From the NCBI GenBank assembly GCA_018873245.2, contig JAEMBT020000003.1, forward strand, positions 5,227,843-5,291,842: DNA of 64,000 nt, written 5' to 3'. Positions 1 to 14,788 of the stretch are shown here, piece after piece. The stretch is from Archegozetes longisetosus (taxonomy: Eukaryota > Arthropoda > Arachnida > Sarcoptiformes > Trhypochthoniidae). The notes below the pieces were generated by a model. It was not told where the DNA came from, did no database searches, and was given only the letters and a program-made list of their open reading frames with translations. Numbering within the stretch: the stretch's first letter is position 1; each line of letters begins with the position of its first letter. Both the position numbers and the translations under genes were made by a program.

Positions 1-753
1 CAGTAAGTTTGATCAGACATAAAGTGTGCAGCTTTGCGCAGTTTAAATTTCAATGTCGAAAATTATCAGTTAATCTTCCAAACAATCTTGGTTTAATCTT
101 AAGTTTTATCTCATAGAAAATGTGTTAAAAACTTGAAATATGATTGTCATGTAACTTGAATTTGTATACTATTTGGCCAAAACTTAGCCCAAGTCCTTAT
201 GTTATATTAATAATTTTGTTTAGAAATGCATAAAATATTGCTTTCAAATTGCATAGAACACTAAAATGAAGGCGTTTTAAAGACTGCGATACAACATTAC
301 ACTGAAGCTGAACTTCTTGCTTTTATTATACTATGCTTAGTTTCAAAATTTCAGGATTTTTATGTGCCATCTAATGCTATGGGATTATGATGAACTGCTC
401 TAGACTTTAATCATTTTTGTCTTAAACCACGATAGAAAAGAATTTTTCAATAGGAATGATAGATAGCTTTCATAAATAAAATAGAAGAAAATTACATTGG
501 CGCTTCAATTTAGATATTTTCACATAGTTATCAATCTAATGCAACTCTAAACTTCACTCTCAAACCTGTGAAATATTTCAAATTGTCCTTTAGTTTTGCT
601 ACTCAATCTGATCATTCAATCACATCCTATATATTTAGTTGCATTTGAAACAATCATTAGAAATATGATTAGAAAAGTGTCATCATTTAAGTGAACAGTA
701 GATAATGGCAATTGCAAATGAGTAATTGTTGGGTGATTATAAGAAAGTTTCTA

Positions 754-826
754 ACATTATTGAAGTGACAAATGTGAGTGCATGCATTGTATGTATGCCA
801 CAACCATACGTAGCATTCAATAATGT
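754..826. repeat. 73-nt imperfect hairpin
   Basis: A perfect 11-bp inverted repeat (ACATTATTGAA at 754-764, TTCAATAATGT at 816-826) closes an irregular inner stem that includes a GUG/CAC pairing and a small terminal loop. The length resembles a microRNA precursor, but the inner stem has several internal loops and I recognise no conserved miRNA seed. It may be chance in AT-rich DNA. Confidence 0.4.
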
Positions 827-1206
827 CAAATATGGTTGAGAGCGCAGCTCAATCATCGTCCCTGCAATCCAGCACAAACACAACTTTTGCCGCAAATCTC
901 TTCTTTGGTCTCTCACTCACATTTGGCGCCTAATTTTCGTGTTAGTGCTCATTTTGAATCTTTGATTTTGTTACTTTTTGCTCAGGTTTAGAAGTAAAGG
1001 TTGTACGACAGAAGTTGAAATCTTATCTGGAAATAGAGCTAATTAGGCAACTGTGATCAGGTCAGATGATTGACCAAGAGGTAGATCTAACTTGTTGTAC
1101 AGGAAATTTCTATTTCGTGTCGCGAACAAAGCATGAAAAAGACTATTACCATCATCGTTATTCTTCTATTGTAACACAAATGGTGAAAGAAAAATTCGAG
1201 CACATA

Positions 1207-1274
1207 GTCGGGTCAGTGCTATATAATGCCATCTTTAACGTTGTTTCAATTGGGGACAGCACTTTATAGCACTG
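1207..1274. repeat. Short inverted-repeat element, copy A
   Basis: It contains a perfect 10-bp inverted repeat, CAGTGCTATA at 1214-1223 and TATAGCACTG at 1265-1274. The 22 bases from 1207 match the 22 bases from 27559 at 18 positions, and the reverse complement of the right arm matches that second copy even better. This suggests remnants of one small terminal-inverted-repeat element. No transposase frame is present. Confidence 0.4.
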
Positions 1275-4200
1275 AAGCAGCTATATGATAAGCTTTAGCT
1301 ATTCTGACAAGAACTTGTATCCAGAAAGGAATGTTATTATTGGATACGATAGAAGTATTGTCTGCATTACTTAACTTAACAATGTGTGCACAAATAAGTT
1401 AAGGTCTACTGTCACAAATGGTATTTTTGTGAGAATGCCTTAATAAATGAAAATAGCAAAACAATCCTAAGAAATGACAAAATTAACAATCGTCTAATAG
1501 ATAAATTGGTCACTTAAATGACCAATCGATTCCTAAGGTAACCAAGTTGAAGTTTAATTGGAAGTTTTGATTTAGTAGATATTGAGAAATGGTTGACTAT
1601 TGGAGGACTGAGGGTTTACTTTATCACCTGCATCATTAACTTTATATAAAAAGAGTAATATTTTGAGTAAGTCATGCCAAAAGAAAAGTTGATAAATTAG
1701 AGTCGAATGTTTAAAGGCAGGCAGAAGTCATTTTGATAGCCTGAGTGCCTATTACTGCGCTCACTTTACAACAATCTTACTCAACCACTTGCTCTGATGC
1801 GCTCAAAAATAATAAAAAAATCTCAACTCATTCTACAACAAAAGGCCAAACAACAAGCTCTCTCACTCTATATTAGTAGAGATTTATCTCTAAGTTTTCT
1901 ACTCTTTCATATAAATGTAAGGTTTTACTTTAATAACTGAAGCCCTATAGCGAATGCTTCAACTCATACCTTCGAAATTTATTGATTTATTATACGACTG
2001 GTTTAAGAAAAAGATCAGATTCTCTCAATTTATGAGTACTTTAATTAAACTGGAATCTACTTTATAGAACATGCTACTAAAGTCTAAACGCTTCATTCAT
2101 CTATTCAAACCAATTTTAATATTCCTTAACAACCAACCGATAAACCAAAATCAATTTTATCATTCAACAAATTCATTAAAAATACATTTGCCTGCTAATT
2201 TATTTTCTGGTCTAACATTTTGATACTCTTTGTTTGTAAGTACAACTTAATAAGTCATTGTTGCCATGGATTGCTTTTTGAATATATTGTCGATCAATGT
2301 TACTGAGATCAGTGATATTTTACAATTTTGTTTTTCCACCGTTTCTATCAAAACATTTTATATAACATCTTAAAATTGAAAAGTTTTAATTAAAATGTTT
2401 AGACAGGGATAATTGCTGAGAAAAGAGTTAGAAGTGAGCAGGTGAACATAAAAAACTTTCTAATAACAGTTTATGACTAGCAAACTGAAAAATGTCTGTT
2501 AAAAAACAGTTTCCTTATTGATGAGTAAATTTTGAGGGCAGAGAATCTGAAGGTTTGTGAAAATTATAAGATAGAGTGAGTTGGTATAACGCTTATTTAA
2601 CGTATAATGAATAAGTGCACTCTATTTGGTGTTTGCATGAAACCAATCTTTTATTGACAATCAATTTAGCGCTAACGGTAACACTTCAAACACTTCTCGT
2701 TTGCGTCAAACAATCAGAGCCTAAAAGAGCCTCAAAAAGAGTCTTTATCGGAACATTATGTCGTTTTTTAATGTTGAAAAAGATTTATGATGAAAGTGTG
2801 ATCTTGAAATTGTTGCTACCGAGTCAACTTAAGAGACGTGCATTAGGTGTATTCTTAAATTGAAGAAATAGTCCTTAATCTGTAATGTGTTCCATCCTTT
2901 AAAAACAGATACTATATTTTTATTAGGCAGAAAACCTCCTACCAAAATTATGTCATCTTAAATGCTTTTTAACCCGAATAATGGCCTTTACGCGCTTCCA
3001 AATAAATCACATGTATCCACTACTCTTCAAGCAATCAACTCTCATTATCTTTACTAAATGTCATCTCATTATTAGCCTTTTTTGATCCCACTTTTCTTAC
3101 GATAAAATCAAATATTTATACGTTTTCTCTCAAATGCACTCCTCTAGTACATCAAACTGACTGTATTTCATAATTTATTACTTCTACTTTAAATGTTAGG
3201 ATCTGCTCTGAGTTTACAATTTTGAAACTATGTTTATTGTATAAATATTTCAAAGCCCACTTCTATTCTCATGTAAAATTGCAAAACTATTCAATTTTTT
3301 ACTCCTAAAAACTAGCCATAAAATAAGAAATATAATAACAAGAAGATAACAGACAATTTTAATAAAGTTGAGTGCAGTATGGATCGCATTTGACTAAATT
3401 TACTGATATTTATGTGTCGAATAATTTAATGTGGCCCAAGGTTTCAGAATATCTAATCAAATTGCTGTTTCCGATCGAGCTGATAGTCCATTTATTGGTT
3501 GACACACTCAAAACTATCTACACCCGCAACTATTAGGTATCGCACATACGAAATATCTGTGTAAACCAAACTCGCAACTCGATAACCCCTCAAGTAAATC
3601 ATAAATAATTTTTAAATTGCTACACATAAAGGTTTGATATTCTCTTATGTGTAAATTTAAGCAATGGTTTTGTGGACATTAAGTTATCAGAAGTACGATC
3701 GGACGCACTGGTATCTTGTTCGCGGTTTTCAAATGAGCTCCTCTAATCACCTATTAGAGGGCTGGGCAGTGCATCGGCATATTTACGAGGGTTTATAGGA
3801 ATTAGGAGTAACTTGAAATTTGTTTTAAAACTTCTAACTGTACTTCATGGTCGTTTCAGAAAACATACATCAGATGCACTTTTTGACTACAGTGAAGCTC
3901 GTTCAATCAAATTTTCATTGATTCATTAAGTTATTGGATTGAATCCTAATATCTGGATTGACTTATTTGACGTTTTGCTCATTCTTTACTGGCTTATGTT
4001 TGGAAAGTGCCGATGGATTCCAAATTGAATGTATTCGTTGAGAATTTTTCTATTTTAGCTGAGCGTTATCAGAAAAAAAATTTAATCATGAAATAGGAAA
4101 TTTCATCATTTTTGCATTAGATCTAGAAATATATAGAGAAAATCTCTTAATATTACATAAATTGAAGTTCTTCTAACGTATGATAAGAATGAGTTCATAA

Positions 4201-5678
4201 GTTATTTCGATTTTTTGATTAGAATGCTTTCTATTATTATATTCAAATAATCTTTATAACGATTATTACAAGAATATGATATGAAATTCTGTTAATATCC
4301 ATTAGTCTAGACTCTAGAACAGAAGCAAAACTTGAAACATGAAATTTATTCATTCGGTTCTCAGTCAATATTGTTGAGCGCATGTTTCTATCGTAACATC
4401 GTATTTTCGATCTAATAAATGTTTACCTCAATCTTCAAGTCATGTTTACATGAATCAGTTAAATAAATCACATTATTCAAAGACAAGTTTTGCCTTTTTC
4501 TACTTATCGAGCTATCAATTCCTTTTAATCAAGCAAATGTTATCTAATAACTAGTTTAACTCTCAATCTTTAGTTCAGTTTTTTAACGTATAGTTCATTT
4601 CAGTTACTTTACTCTGCTTTTCGTCGGATATCATATTGAATCTTCAAAGTTATTATTTTATACTTTCAGGAAGTCTTCCTCTAAGATGTCAGTAGTTTTA
4701 CTTATTTATTTTTCTTGTAATTATCGACTATTTCTCTGACAAACTTAGTTATTCTTAAAACTGCGAGAGAATATGGAATAACGTTTAATTTGAGTAATTT
4801 TTCTCATAAGAATTAAATGATTTTACGTTTGATTGCTTAAAATAAAAGTAATTGAAATGTTAAAAATATTTAGAGTGCATTAGAACGAGCTAATTATAGG
4901 AGTCAATGGGCTATGTTGATCAATTTACAAAATTTTTAACAAATGTGTCCATTCAGCACTTCAACGTTTTTAAGATATTTATGTAACGAATTCAGGTTCG
5001 CTAATGAACATCTATTCAACGTTAGATGAAAGCTACACTTTCAAGCTTCTCTTAAGAGTAATGACTTGACATTTAAATGCAAAATTCAATAGCTGACAAG
5101 TGAGTCTTGTTCTGGTAAATTGCACTTTATTTTTAATGCATAACACTATCCAGAATTGTTTTAGTTTTACTAATATTTATATTTTGCAATCATTCGTTTA
5201 TAGCTAATGTACTTTCCCTTTCAGTTTAAAAATTATTTGCACGATTTTTTTCACCTTTGCTATACTAATTACTTCAGGTAGATTTTGGTCCCTTTAAACC
5301 AGTGACGGAGCTGAAAAGTCCTGATTGAGGACACAGACTTGGTTTTGTGTTACAATTGAACTGAAGAAAATTGATATCCTTATTATTCTAACATCATTTT
5401 GTTTAAGCAATAACTGTAATTCGAGAATATTTTCTCTCTAAGAGAGATACAATTCTATTTCAGTAAAATTCAGTGGTCAATCTAGATAGTTTCGAGTGGG
5501 AGCGCATAGATTTATTTTTCTTTATTGTGATTCAGTAGGGTGTATCATATTCACCATGATATTTTATTATATTAACTTGAGAGTGGGTGTTTTTGCATCC
5601 TCAACCTTTAAGCAAGATTCGCTACTGGTAAAATCGCTCTTGCCTGATAGCTTTTGATTCAAGTTAAGGGGTCTGCTC

Positions 5679-5681
<3 letters not shown>

Positions 5682-5739
<58 letters not shown>
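5682..5739. repeat. (CT)n microsatellite
   Basis: An almost uninterrupted CT dinucleotide tract of about 58 bp. Its length in this assembly is probably approximate and it is likely polymorphic. Confidence 0.97.
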
Positions 5740-5746
<7 letters not shown>

Positions 5747-8700
5747 GCTACTTTTGAAGGAGTAATTTTCAAAAATAAAAAAATTATAAAGTAACGATTT
5801 CACTCGAAATGATTCTCTAAAATTTGACGATTTGGAAGATGAGACTATTTTACAGTTAATTGAAAGTATGTAAAAATTAAAAAATAAAGGTTAGTTAAAA
5901 AGTACTCGAAACGAATTGACTATTACATTGAATTGTAATGAAAATATTCGAAATACTAGTTAGGAAAGAAGTGATCGTTTAAAAGGTTTCGGTAGTTGTT
6001 TTGTTAATTATAGGATTGGTTTGTATTACAAAACTATTGAAACAAATAATTGAGTTTATTTTGCAATGTGTTCAATGATAAAAGGAATGGATCTGATAAC
6101 TGAAAACTAAGCAAAATTGTGCGCAAGAATCGAAATACAAAATGAAATCAAAATAATAGTTGGGATTACTTTATTTTTGAATCCTGTGAGCAAATTGCTT
6201 AAATCCGATTAGAGTATTATTTGAAGTGTGGATCTATTGCTATAAAAACAAAAGATTAGGAAAAACTTATCAAAATACTAAATACACTATTTTTTAGACA
6301 AATGCATTTCGTCTAAACCACTGTATTGAGTGTTAATACTATATTAGCAGGAATAAAGTTGATTTTATGAAAATATTAATAAAAGCTACGTTCACCACAT
6401 AATTATCGAGTTTTCCATAACATTAATATTGAATCAATGAGAAATTGGTATTAGTTACCCAACATAGGAATACTTGTAATTTATGCAAAACATTTATTTA
6501 ATTTGATCGATAAGCTGATCCATGTGAATGGATTTCATGTTAATTAAAGCAGCGTTTTTTAATACACTTGCTAACAAATTAATTCACACTCATCTACTTA
6601 ACAAACAAGTTAGGGATTAGAGTCAAGATAATAGTGAGCGCAAAATGTTCACTAACCAGAAAACTCCCATCAATATAACCCAACGTTTGATTAAAATATC
6701 TTTTTTAAAACTTCTCTTTATTCTTCTCTTAGATTTTACGTTCAGGCTTAATAATCCACAGCTTTTTCAATTTGAACCTAAACTAACGCTTAGATTAAAG
6801 ACATTAATCTTTCGCAACTCATATCAGTTTTTTGACAGCTCAAAATCGAATTAAATTCTAATCAGAACAGTGTTAACAAATTACCAACTTTTCAATATCA
6901 GAATAATCATTAACGCAGACAAACTAAATTAGTTTACATTGTTGTGATTGGTTAAAAGGAGCGCTAATCAGCTGACGAGTTTTTATTAATCAAACCTTCA
7001 TCAAGCAGTTTATCAAATAAACTCTTTTCTCAATCCTGTTGTTTCAGTTGGAGCCAGTTCTCCATAAAAGCCATATGAAAACTATGCCTAACCTGAGTCT
7101 CACACTAAAGATATTGCATTTAAGCCTTTCCAGAAGACTTGATATGAGTTTAAATATTCAAATGAAAAGGCATTAATCTTTCATCAGCTAAACTTGAAGG
7201 AAGGTTATGTATTTATAAGTAGAAGACTTTAATTTTATACATGCTCAAACTTACTATTAATATACCACTTCTCTTAAAGTATTTCAAACTCAAGTGTAAA
7301 TTTAATAAATTTGCCTAAAGTATTAAAATATCGATTTTCCTAAATTTCTTTACGTCATTAAATTTTTCAACAATTTTCAACAATCTGTAGAAAGTTTTTG
7401 AAAAATTTCCAATTGATTTACTGAAAACATAATCTAAATAAATTTACAAAGTTACTTGTACAAGTAGATGAATAAAACTGGGTTTTCTCTACAAATAAAA
7501 CTTCGTTCAACCATTGAAAAGGTAGTTAACAATCGATGTTTTGCTTGAGTTAACAATGATTGAGTAAACTCTTTAAATAATTGAGTACTGCTTCAAATAA
7601 CATGTTATACTTCAAATGTCGGAGCTATACCTGTATTGTTCCTTGTATAATCACATATTTATTAATTAAACAATATGTCTGATAAGACTTTTGTTGACTA
7701 ACAAACTTGAAAAGTTTTGAGTGAACAAAAATAGTTTTTCTCAGAATATATCTGTAGATAATGATAAGTAGTATACTTTGGACTCTTTCAACTTTGAGCA
7801 CTCGAAAATTGTGCTTAGTCTGAGATGTTTGTTTGAAAGTTTTAAGTAAGTTTCCTATTAATCGGAAACTGGGCTGTGGTAACTGTTGAAAATATTTATT
7901 AAACGTTTATATAATACACAAATAGCATCTAATTTTTATTACGCACCAAACCTGTAGTCACGACTGGTTCTCATTTATCAAAACCTATTGAATCATGAAT
8001 TAAGACTTAAGAACCATAAATAAAAAGTTGAAGGTTTGTGATGCACGGTAAAAGTGACCTTTTAATGATTACACTCGAGTTGTTCACTCATATCATAAAA
8101 CAAACAGACTGAGGACGTGCCAATTGGCGTTTGTGTGAAAGAAAATTGTGTACTCAGTTTGAGCTTTCACTAAAAAGCAATGGATTCAATATTACGATTT
8201 CAGAAAATCAAACCAATTTTTTTCTGTCAGTCTCAGCTTATCGAACAATGTGTGTGAAAAGCTTGGGTTTAGTTTAATAGGGTAAAAGTGCGTCACATAA
8301 GTGTGCGTTCAATAAAATAAAATAAATTATAAGTGCATCCGAGTCATAAACTATGAAAACATCTCATTATTTCGCAAATGAATCTCTGCGCTAACAATCA
8401 GTTAATAGAACAAGTTGTTTATATAGTCTTAATTACTTTTCAAAACTAATTCATATGCAAATCCACATTTTTGTGTTAGACCAACAGATTTGAGAAGTTA
8501 AGGTTTAGAAGGTTAGAATTATTGGACAGTTTTGATAGTCTGGTACCGGAATTAATATAACTCGTACAGTTGCAAATTTAATCATCCACGATAGCAACAA
8601 GGCTGTTCTTATGTGAACCTGCTTGTGATTCGAGTTAATTAGTTGCTAGATTTGATTTGTAATTTGCTTTAATTACTATATTGAATATTCTAAAAGTTTG

Positions 8701-11700
8701 TTAATATCTGGGATTATTATAATCTGATGGATGACATGTGATGACAAGGCATCAATTGTGGCTTCCATCAGGGATTACCTCGTTTTATAGTGTAAGAAAT
8801 GGTTTGGAATGAGTTGATTGACATAGAAATAATTAAATTTGTAAGATGTTTTTTTCATTAGATTAAATATAAGGTGACCGTATTATGTTTGATAATATGA
8901 TCAAATTATACTAATAGTATTGCACACTCAATACAAATCACTTTCATATGACTTTATAGAACCAAATGAACGTCTCTTAACGATTCATTCATTAACACTC
9001 ACAGTTGGCAATATTAGAATAAATGTAATAAATATCAGATAAGCGGTCCTATTTTTCATTTAATGTTACGTCTCAGCAAATATTACAGTCCACCAAAACT
9101 CGATTTTAATCCAAAATATTCATTATTTCTATGCAATTTCAATGACTGTCACATTAGAAGGTTGTTCGATAAGCTGATTGTTTAAATTGATTTTTGCATA
9201 TTAGAAGTTTAATTATTTGAAAGATTAATAGTCTGGTAATAAACTTACAGATAGCTGAATGCATAAGAAATAGGTGTTGGCCAAACAAATTGATCAGTTG
9301 CTCTGATTTCTGACTAATAATTGGTTTGTTAGTGTGTAGATCAAACTAAAGCTGGTAAAATGCATGTTAGATAATAATCATAGCAACAGCGTATTAGGCA
9401 ACTATAATAAATCTCTAAGTTTGACTTTAATCGAAAATCAAGCAATTAGTACTAGCTCCAGAATCAAATAACCGATTCCCAAGTAAATATTCAAACTGAT
9501 TAGCATGAATATATCGAAAGGTTGATGGGGAAGGTTGAAAAAGTATAGGAGTGAATAAAATTAGTTTTTATAAATGGAATAAGTTTATGCTTGGCTCAAG
9601 CATGGCTGGTAGAATGCATTTCTAGAATAGCAATGTATAGTAGAAGAATACCGGTATCCTAGATGTACATGTACTACATTCAATAATGTAGTGAATATTA
9701 TATGCTAACTGAGTTTCAAACAATATTTGGCGCAATAAAACAATTTGATTGATGAAAGCATTGAAGTCGACTTAATATTATTTGCACATGAAAATAAAAC
9801 AAAACTTTTCAATTTACTACAAATTCAGTCCTACATATGGATTGAAATTTGAAATTCATTTTGAAATATTGGACCTTTGATTGACAAATAAAATTTGAAG
9901 CGCATTAGTATTTATGAGCTCTTCTGCAATGTATTTCAACTTCATATCAAATATAACAAGTATTCGACAATTTATGATCAAATCATAAATCAGTTTCGGT
10001 TCTTGTCAAAAACTGAATCTTTTAACTTTTTATTCTTCACAAAACAATTGTTTCAAATTAGGCTCAATAAAAGTTTGATTAAAAGTTAGTTTAAGGAAAG
10101 CAAAGTATTGGATGCTATGATATTTTGTTTGGCACCACAACCAAAGGTTTGAAATTTATTATGGTTGTGTAAATTATGGGCTTTAGTCGTGAATCCTCTA
10201 CTATTATTGCAGCTAGGGTTTACAAGTGAATAAAGTAATTTTGACGAACACAGACTTAAATCCAACTTATCAAATATTATTGGTCAAGTGATGGATAGCA
10301 AAACAAGTAAAGCCAAATCATGGCGTCTAACATCGGATTAAGCTTATTTTTGCTAACCATCAAATAAGTATTTCATATTGTGTCATACGATACTCCTAAT
10401 AGATCGCTTCTGAATAACAAAGTGATACCTGGTAAACAATACCAGTAGAAAGTCTGGAATAATTACTACTGCTACTTCATAAGCCTTTTAGCACACGTTC
10501 AACAATAAGCTACCAAATTATCGGACTCATTGCAAAAACTGCTGCAAAAGTCATTTTATACCCTAGTGTAAATCGAGCTTACAAGTGCTTTTAAATTTAG
10601 AAACACTAATAAGATGCAGACCTTACCTAAATTTAAACTTGTAGACTATTTTTTGGTGAGCACCACTTCAATAATACTGGAGAAAGAGGACTGCAGCCGA
10701 AGCAACATAACATTTATTAGATACTTATAGAACTTCCATTCAAGTTAGGTACAAAATCCAACCTTTTTGGATTTCAACAAATTTCAGTCAGCCGAATCTG
10801 AATCGTTAAATTTAAAATAGTTACTCAATTAGTTAAGTTGAAGATTGTATTCAAGTGAATAAAAATATAAGATTTACATCAATCATGTCTGTTATCTTTA
10901 TATGTTTGAAATCTAAATCTAACGTAATATTATCTACTGTAGTATCAATGTGAAAATAGAACTTGAAATTGAAACAATTTGGTGGAAAATAATGAAGAGA
11001 TCAAAAAGTGAAATCTACACATATACTCTCGAAAAGCTCATTAAAGTTATGATTTACACAATGAGATATACAATATAAAAATAAAACACATCTAAAGGTG
11101 AAATATGAAAAGACGTTAGATTTTCAACAGATAAATTGATCTAAAATCAAATTCATTCGAAAATAATAGGGCTGAAAGCCATGCAGTTCTGTATTGAAGA
11201 GGTTTTAAGCTGAAGATAACAAGTGCTAGTCTTTCAATCGAATCAAATAAATTTTTATAAACTGCTGTTTCTAATATTAAAGTTTTTTATGAAATGTAGC
11301 TCTACTTATGCTGTAATATGAACTCATAAATAATATATTACAATAAAATATTTACGAAATCCAATATTTCATTGAAAAGGGAAACATTTTTATTGAATAA
11401 ATGCAATAAATCGAAAATAAAATAGTATGCGTGAGAACTTGGAAATTAAGTTTAGGTAAATTTTTTTCTATATTCAACACCAGCTTTCAGTTATTCGAAA
11501 CATTGAACGCCTTAAAAGACTGTTTGCTGCAGAACATCATGAACTACTGACTTGAAAGTTAGAAACTACTTGTTTGAAAAATTCATTCTTACCTAAAATG
11601 TTATAAGAAAATACCAAAAAGTTACATAAGCACTTAAAGGCTCGTATATGGAAATTTCAAGTATATAACAAACTGTAGCCAATGTTTTCTCTGTCAAAAT

Positions 11701-12189
11701 TTTTTGTCGATAGAAGTCAGAAATGTGTTGATAGAACTTCACTTATGCATATCTTTAGGATTTGTCTCACTTTGACTTTTGGCACTAGACTTTCAAAAAA
11801 AACCTTAAGAATCCGATATGATGGATATGATAAAGCAAATATATGGAAGATAAGCATACAATCAAATACTATAACTCATTCGATGAGCTCTGTATCACTG
11901 TTTAACGTAAGCCTAAGCAATGAGTGCAACTTTCAACGACTCAGCTTCAGCTCACTTGCAGCTTGAAAATAGTGATTTTACTATCCCGAAGGCGGAGTCG
12001 ATTTACGGTATTACAGCCAAAGAAGCGCTGGAACTCGACTACACTTTGACGATATAGCAGCATAAGTACAATAGTATAACCTGAAAAACGTCATAACAAC
12101 GTACCTGAACTTGTTATGCCTGTGCTCTAAATTGCATTTTCACTAAATAATGTTGTCTTCAAACTGCACTCGCACCGCTCTTGTGTGTC

Positions 12190-12219
12190 AACGCATATTA
12201 TACTGACAAAATATGCGTT
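12190..12219. repeat. Perfect 10-bp stem hairpin
   Basis: AACGCATATT (12190-12199) and AATATGCGTT (12210-12219) are exact reverse complements separated by 10 bases. No function can be assigned. Confidence 0.5.
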
Positions 12220-14715
12220 ACATTTAACTACATGTCAACATTGATTTTTAACTCCAACAATCTTTCGAAACTTGGAAAATACAGAAAACCAATACGAGTT
12301 GCCATTAATATAAATGCAGTTTAATTTGTAAGATAATGAGGTCTGCGAGTAGCTGATATTGAGGAATTGTTTATACCATCTGATTCTGAAGGTTTCACCA
12401 TTTACTTTGAAAATCTTTAGCTAATAATTAAAAACAGTTTCACACCAAAGTCACTATTTCTTCTTCTGGTTTCTTCCAAAATATTTAATGATCTTTTAGA
12501 GACTTTGATTATCTCTATCGGTGCTGCAAAACATATTCAACATGATAAAAATGAGAGTTGAAGTAATTTTGAACTAGTTTTTGCTTTGTGTTAACGCTAC
12601 AAAGCATAGAAAACACAAAGATGTTGTTTAACTATTACTTTGATATCTTGTTCAATGCAAATATTAATGCTTTTCTGCAAAATGTTTATTGAAAATCGAA
12701 TGTAAATGTATATAATATTATTATGTTAGCAGCTTTAGAGCATGTACATTAGGGATTCACTATCTAGTAAAAAGCTTTCTTGGAAAATCTTTTTACCTGG
12801 TATGGGATATGCAGGCTGGTGTTTTTTATGTCAATAAGTGTATTTTCTACGCTCTAAGTCAAATTCGGTCATTACCATAATTTAAATTCAGTTTTGATTT
12901 TGATAGAATTTCTATTAACCGAACTAAACTGATTAATTCCCTGAATTGAACGATTATGAGCTGAATCTGATGTAGGTCTAATAAAAATAAGGCTTATTTC
13001 CAAGAATAAATAACAGTTCTAGGATTAGGTGCTGTCTCAAACAAACTTATTTTTCAATACCTTGCTTTGTTGAAAGACTTTTTGTTGAATTTAGTTAAAT
13101 ATTGAATGAGCAAAATCTCTGCGAAAATCCTCAAAATTAACATTTTCTAATCTTGGATTAACTTTAGCGTTGAAATAGCTTTGAGATAATGTAAGAAATG
13201 TCGAATGTAAAACAAACAAATAAATAAATTGATATTGAATTGAAAGGACAAAAAATCATTTTATTTCGATCAATTCTATAATCATTCAAGTTTAATGAGA
13301 TAGTCATCCATTTGATGATAAATTACATAATATGTTCAATGTTAAATTTTGAAAGAATCAATCTTTTTAAGTTGTCGATTTATTTTTATAAAGCAATTTT
13401 TGCTCAGAATAGTCAGATAATTGAATTCTGCAAATTTCAACATTATATTGTTCACATGAAAAGTTTCTAAAAAATTTTCTGCTGTAGTTTATCACATACA
13501 GTAATTTGATTTTCCTGAATCATCTCTATAATCAGTTGTTACAATTGCAGTATAATCTCCAGAAATGTTCATAGTTCCAAATCCAGATATCTATTTAAGA
13601 GCAGCGCTTCATGGAAGAGCATTGTTTTAGATGAAATGTGTTAACTTTCACTTTGGACTTCTTACAACGTATGCTCTCTCTATGTATTCCTAAGGGCAGT
13701 ATTATTAAAAGTCAATCAAATTTCATAACACGCATTGAATAATTTATATAAAGGATTTAACAAAAGAATAGTAATGAGTCCTCAGCTGATCAAGTCTAAG
13801 ATCTGCGATGAAAAACTCAGTGAGCAATAGTTTTGATAGGATTCTAGCAGCAGTAGTAGACTTTGGATTTTTGGATTGTTTGAAGTTGATTGAACAATGG
13901 AGTTTCATAAAGTTTACCATAAAGTATAAAATCATTATGAAAATTTAATTTTTCAACTTCAACATTCAATTAATAATTCTATTTTATGCCACTTTAATGA
14001 AGAGCTGATATATCAAATGTTGTGTGAAATTAAAAATTTTCAATTATGTTGAGGCAGAGAGTGTTAATATAAATAATTAATACTGCTTATGGTTAATTTG
14101 GGCCATTGCAAGCAGAGATGCTTCACTTATGTCTGGTGCAGACTAGTTGAGAACATCTCCGACTATTTCTCTAACCAAAAGTGATCTGTGGCTTAGAAAA
14201 TTGGAAAAGTTCAAGAGTCACACTGTATTGTAGTTTACACACATCTGCCCTCATCAATCCCGAACTCATGCGTCAACAACATATTTTCTAGGCTTTGCAA
14301 ATTTATTTAGTACTTCATAATATGAATAATCCTTTTAAACATAATAAACCATCCAATAGTGATTCAATTTGATGCTATCATTACTTTTTTAACTTTATCT
14401 ACCAGATATTAAAAGAAATATCTCTGCTTTCGACTGTACATAGTGTTGCAATTTTTGTTGCTTCCAAGATCATCAGCTTAACCTGACTATAAAAATGCGA
14501 GATATCTTCCAAAAATTACCTTTTATTTCAATTATACTTGATAAAGTTTGTACCATGCTATTAATATAATTGTTTTTCTTTAATTTGACCTTCAAATGAG
14601 CCCATTTTTGTATCTCTATCTCGATAAGTATATTAAGCATACGAAAATGTGTCAAATATTTTATTAAAATGTTAGCTACACAACAGATTTTGCTAATAAA
14701 TTGGGTATTTCATAG

Positions 14716-14788
14716 TTTTTGTAATGGATTTCTTAATTAATGAAATCAATTTTTGTAATGGATTCAAGTTCTTAATTAATGAACACAA
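14716..14788. repeat. Direct tandem duplication, two units
   Basis: Two adjacent copies begin TTTTTGTAATGGATT and continue to TCTTAATTAATGAA. The first unit is about 34 bp and the second about 39 bp, the second carrying a short insertion (CAAGT). It is a local duplication with no apparent coding content. Confidence 0.7.

Larger units (their letters stand above)
1..5681. other. Gene-poor AT-rich DNA, no gene recognised
   Basis: Short open frames exist here (the longest is about 80 codons), but none shows a recognisable domain, conserved splice pattern or codon bias distinct from the background. The stretch around 840-960 is somewhat richer in G+C than its surroundings but has no convincing frame. 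It holds one hairpin (754-826) and one short inverted repeat (1207-1274), listed separately. It could be intergenic DNA or part of a long intron of a gene lying outside the window. Confidence 0.6.

Noticed and set aside
11682-11966. 94-codon open frame on the plus strand
   Set aside because: No recognisable domain, no signal peptide, no splice partner extending it. The length is within what AT-rich non-coding DNA gives over 25 kb.
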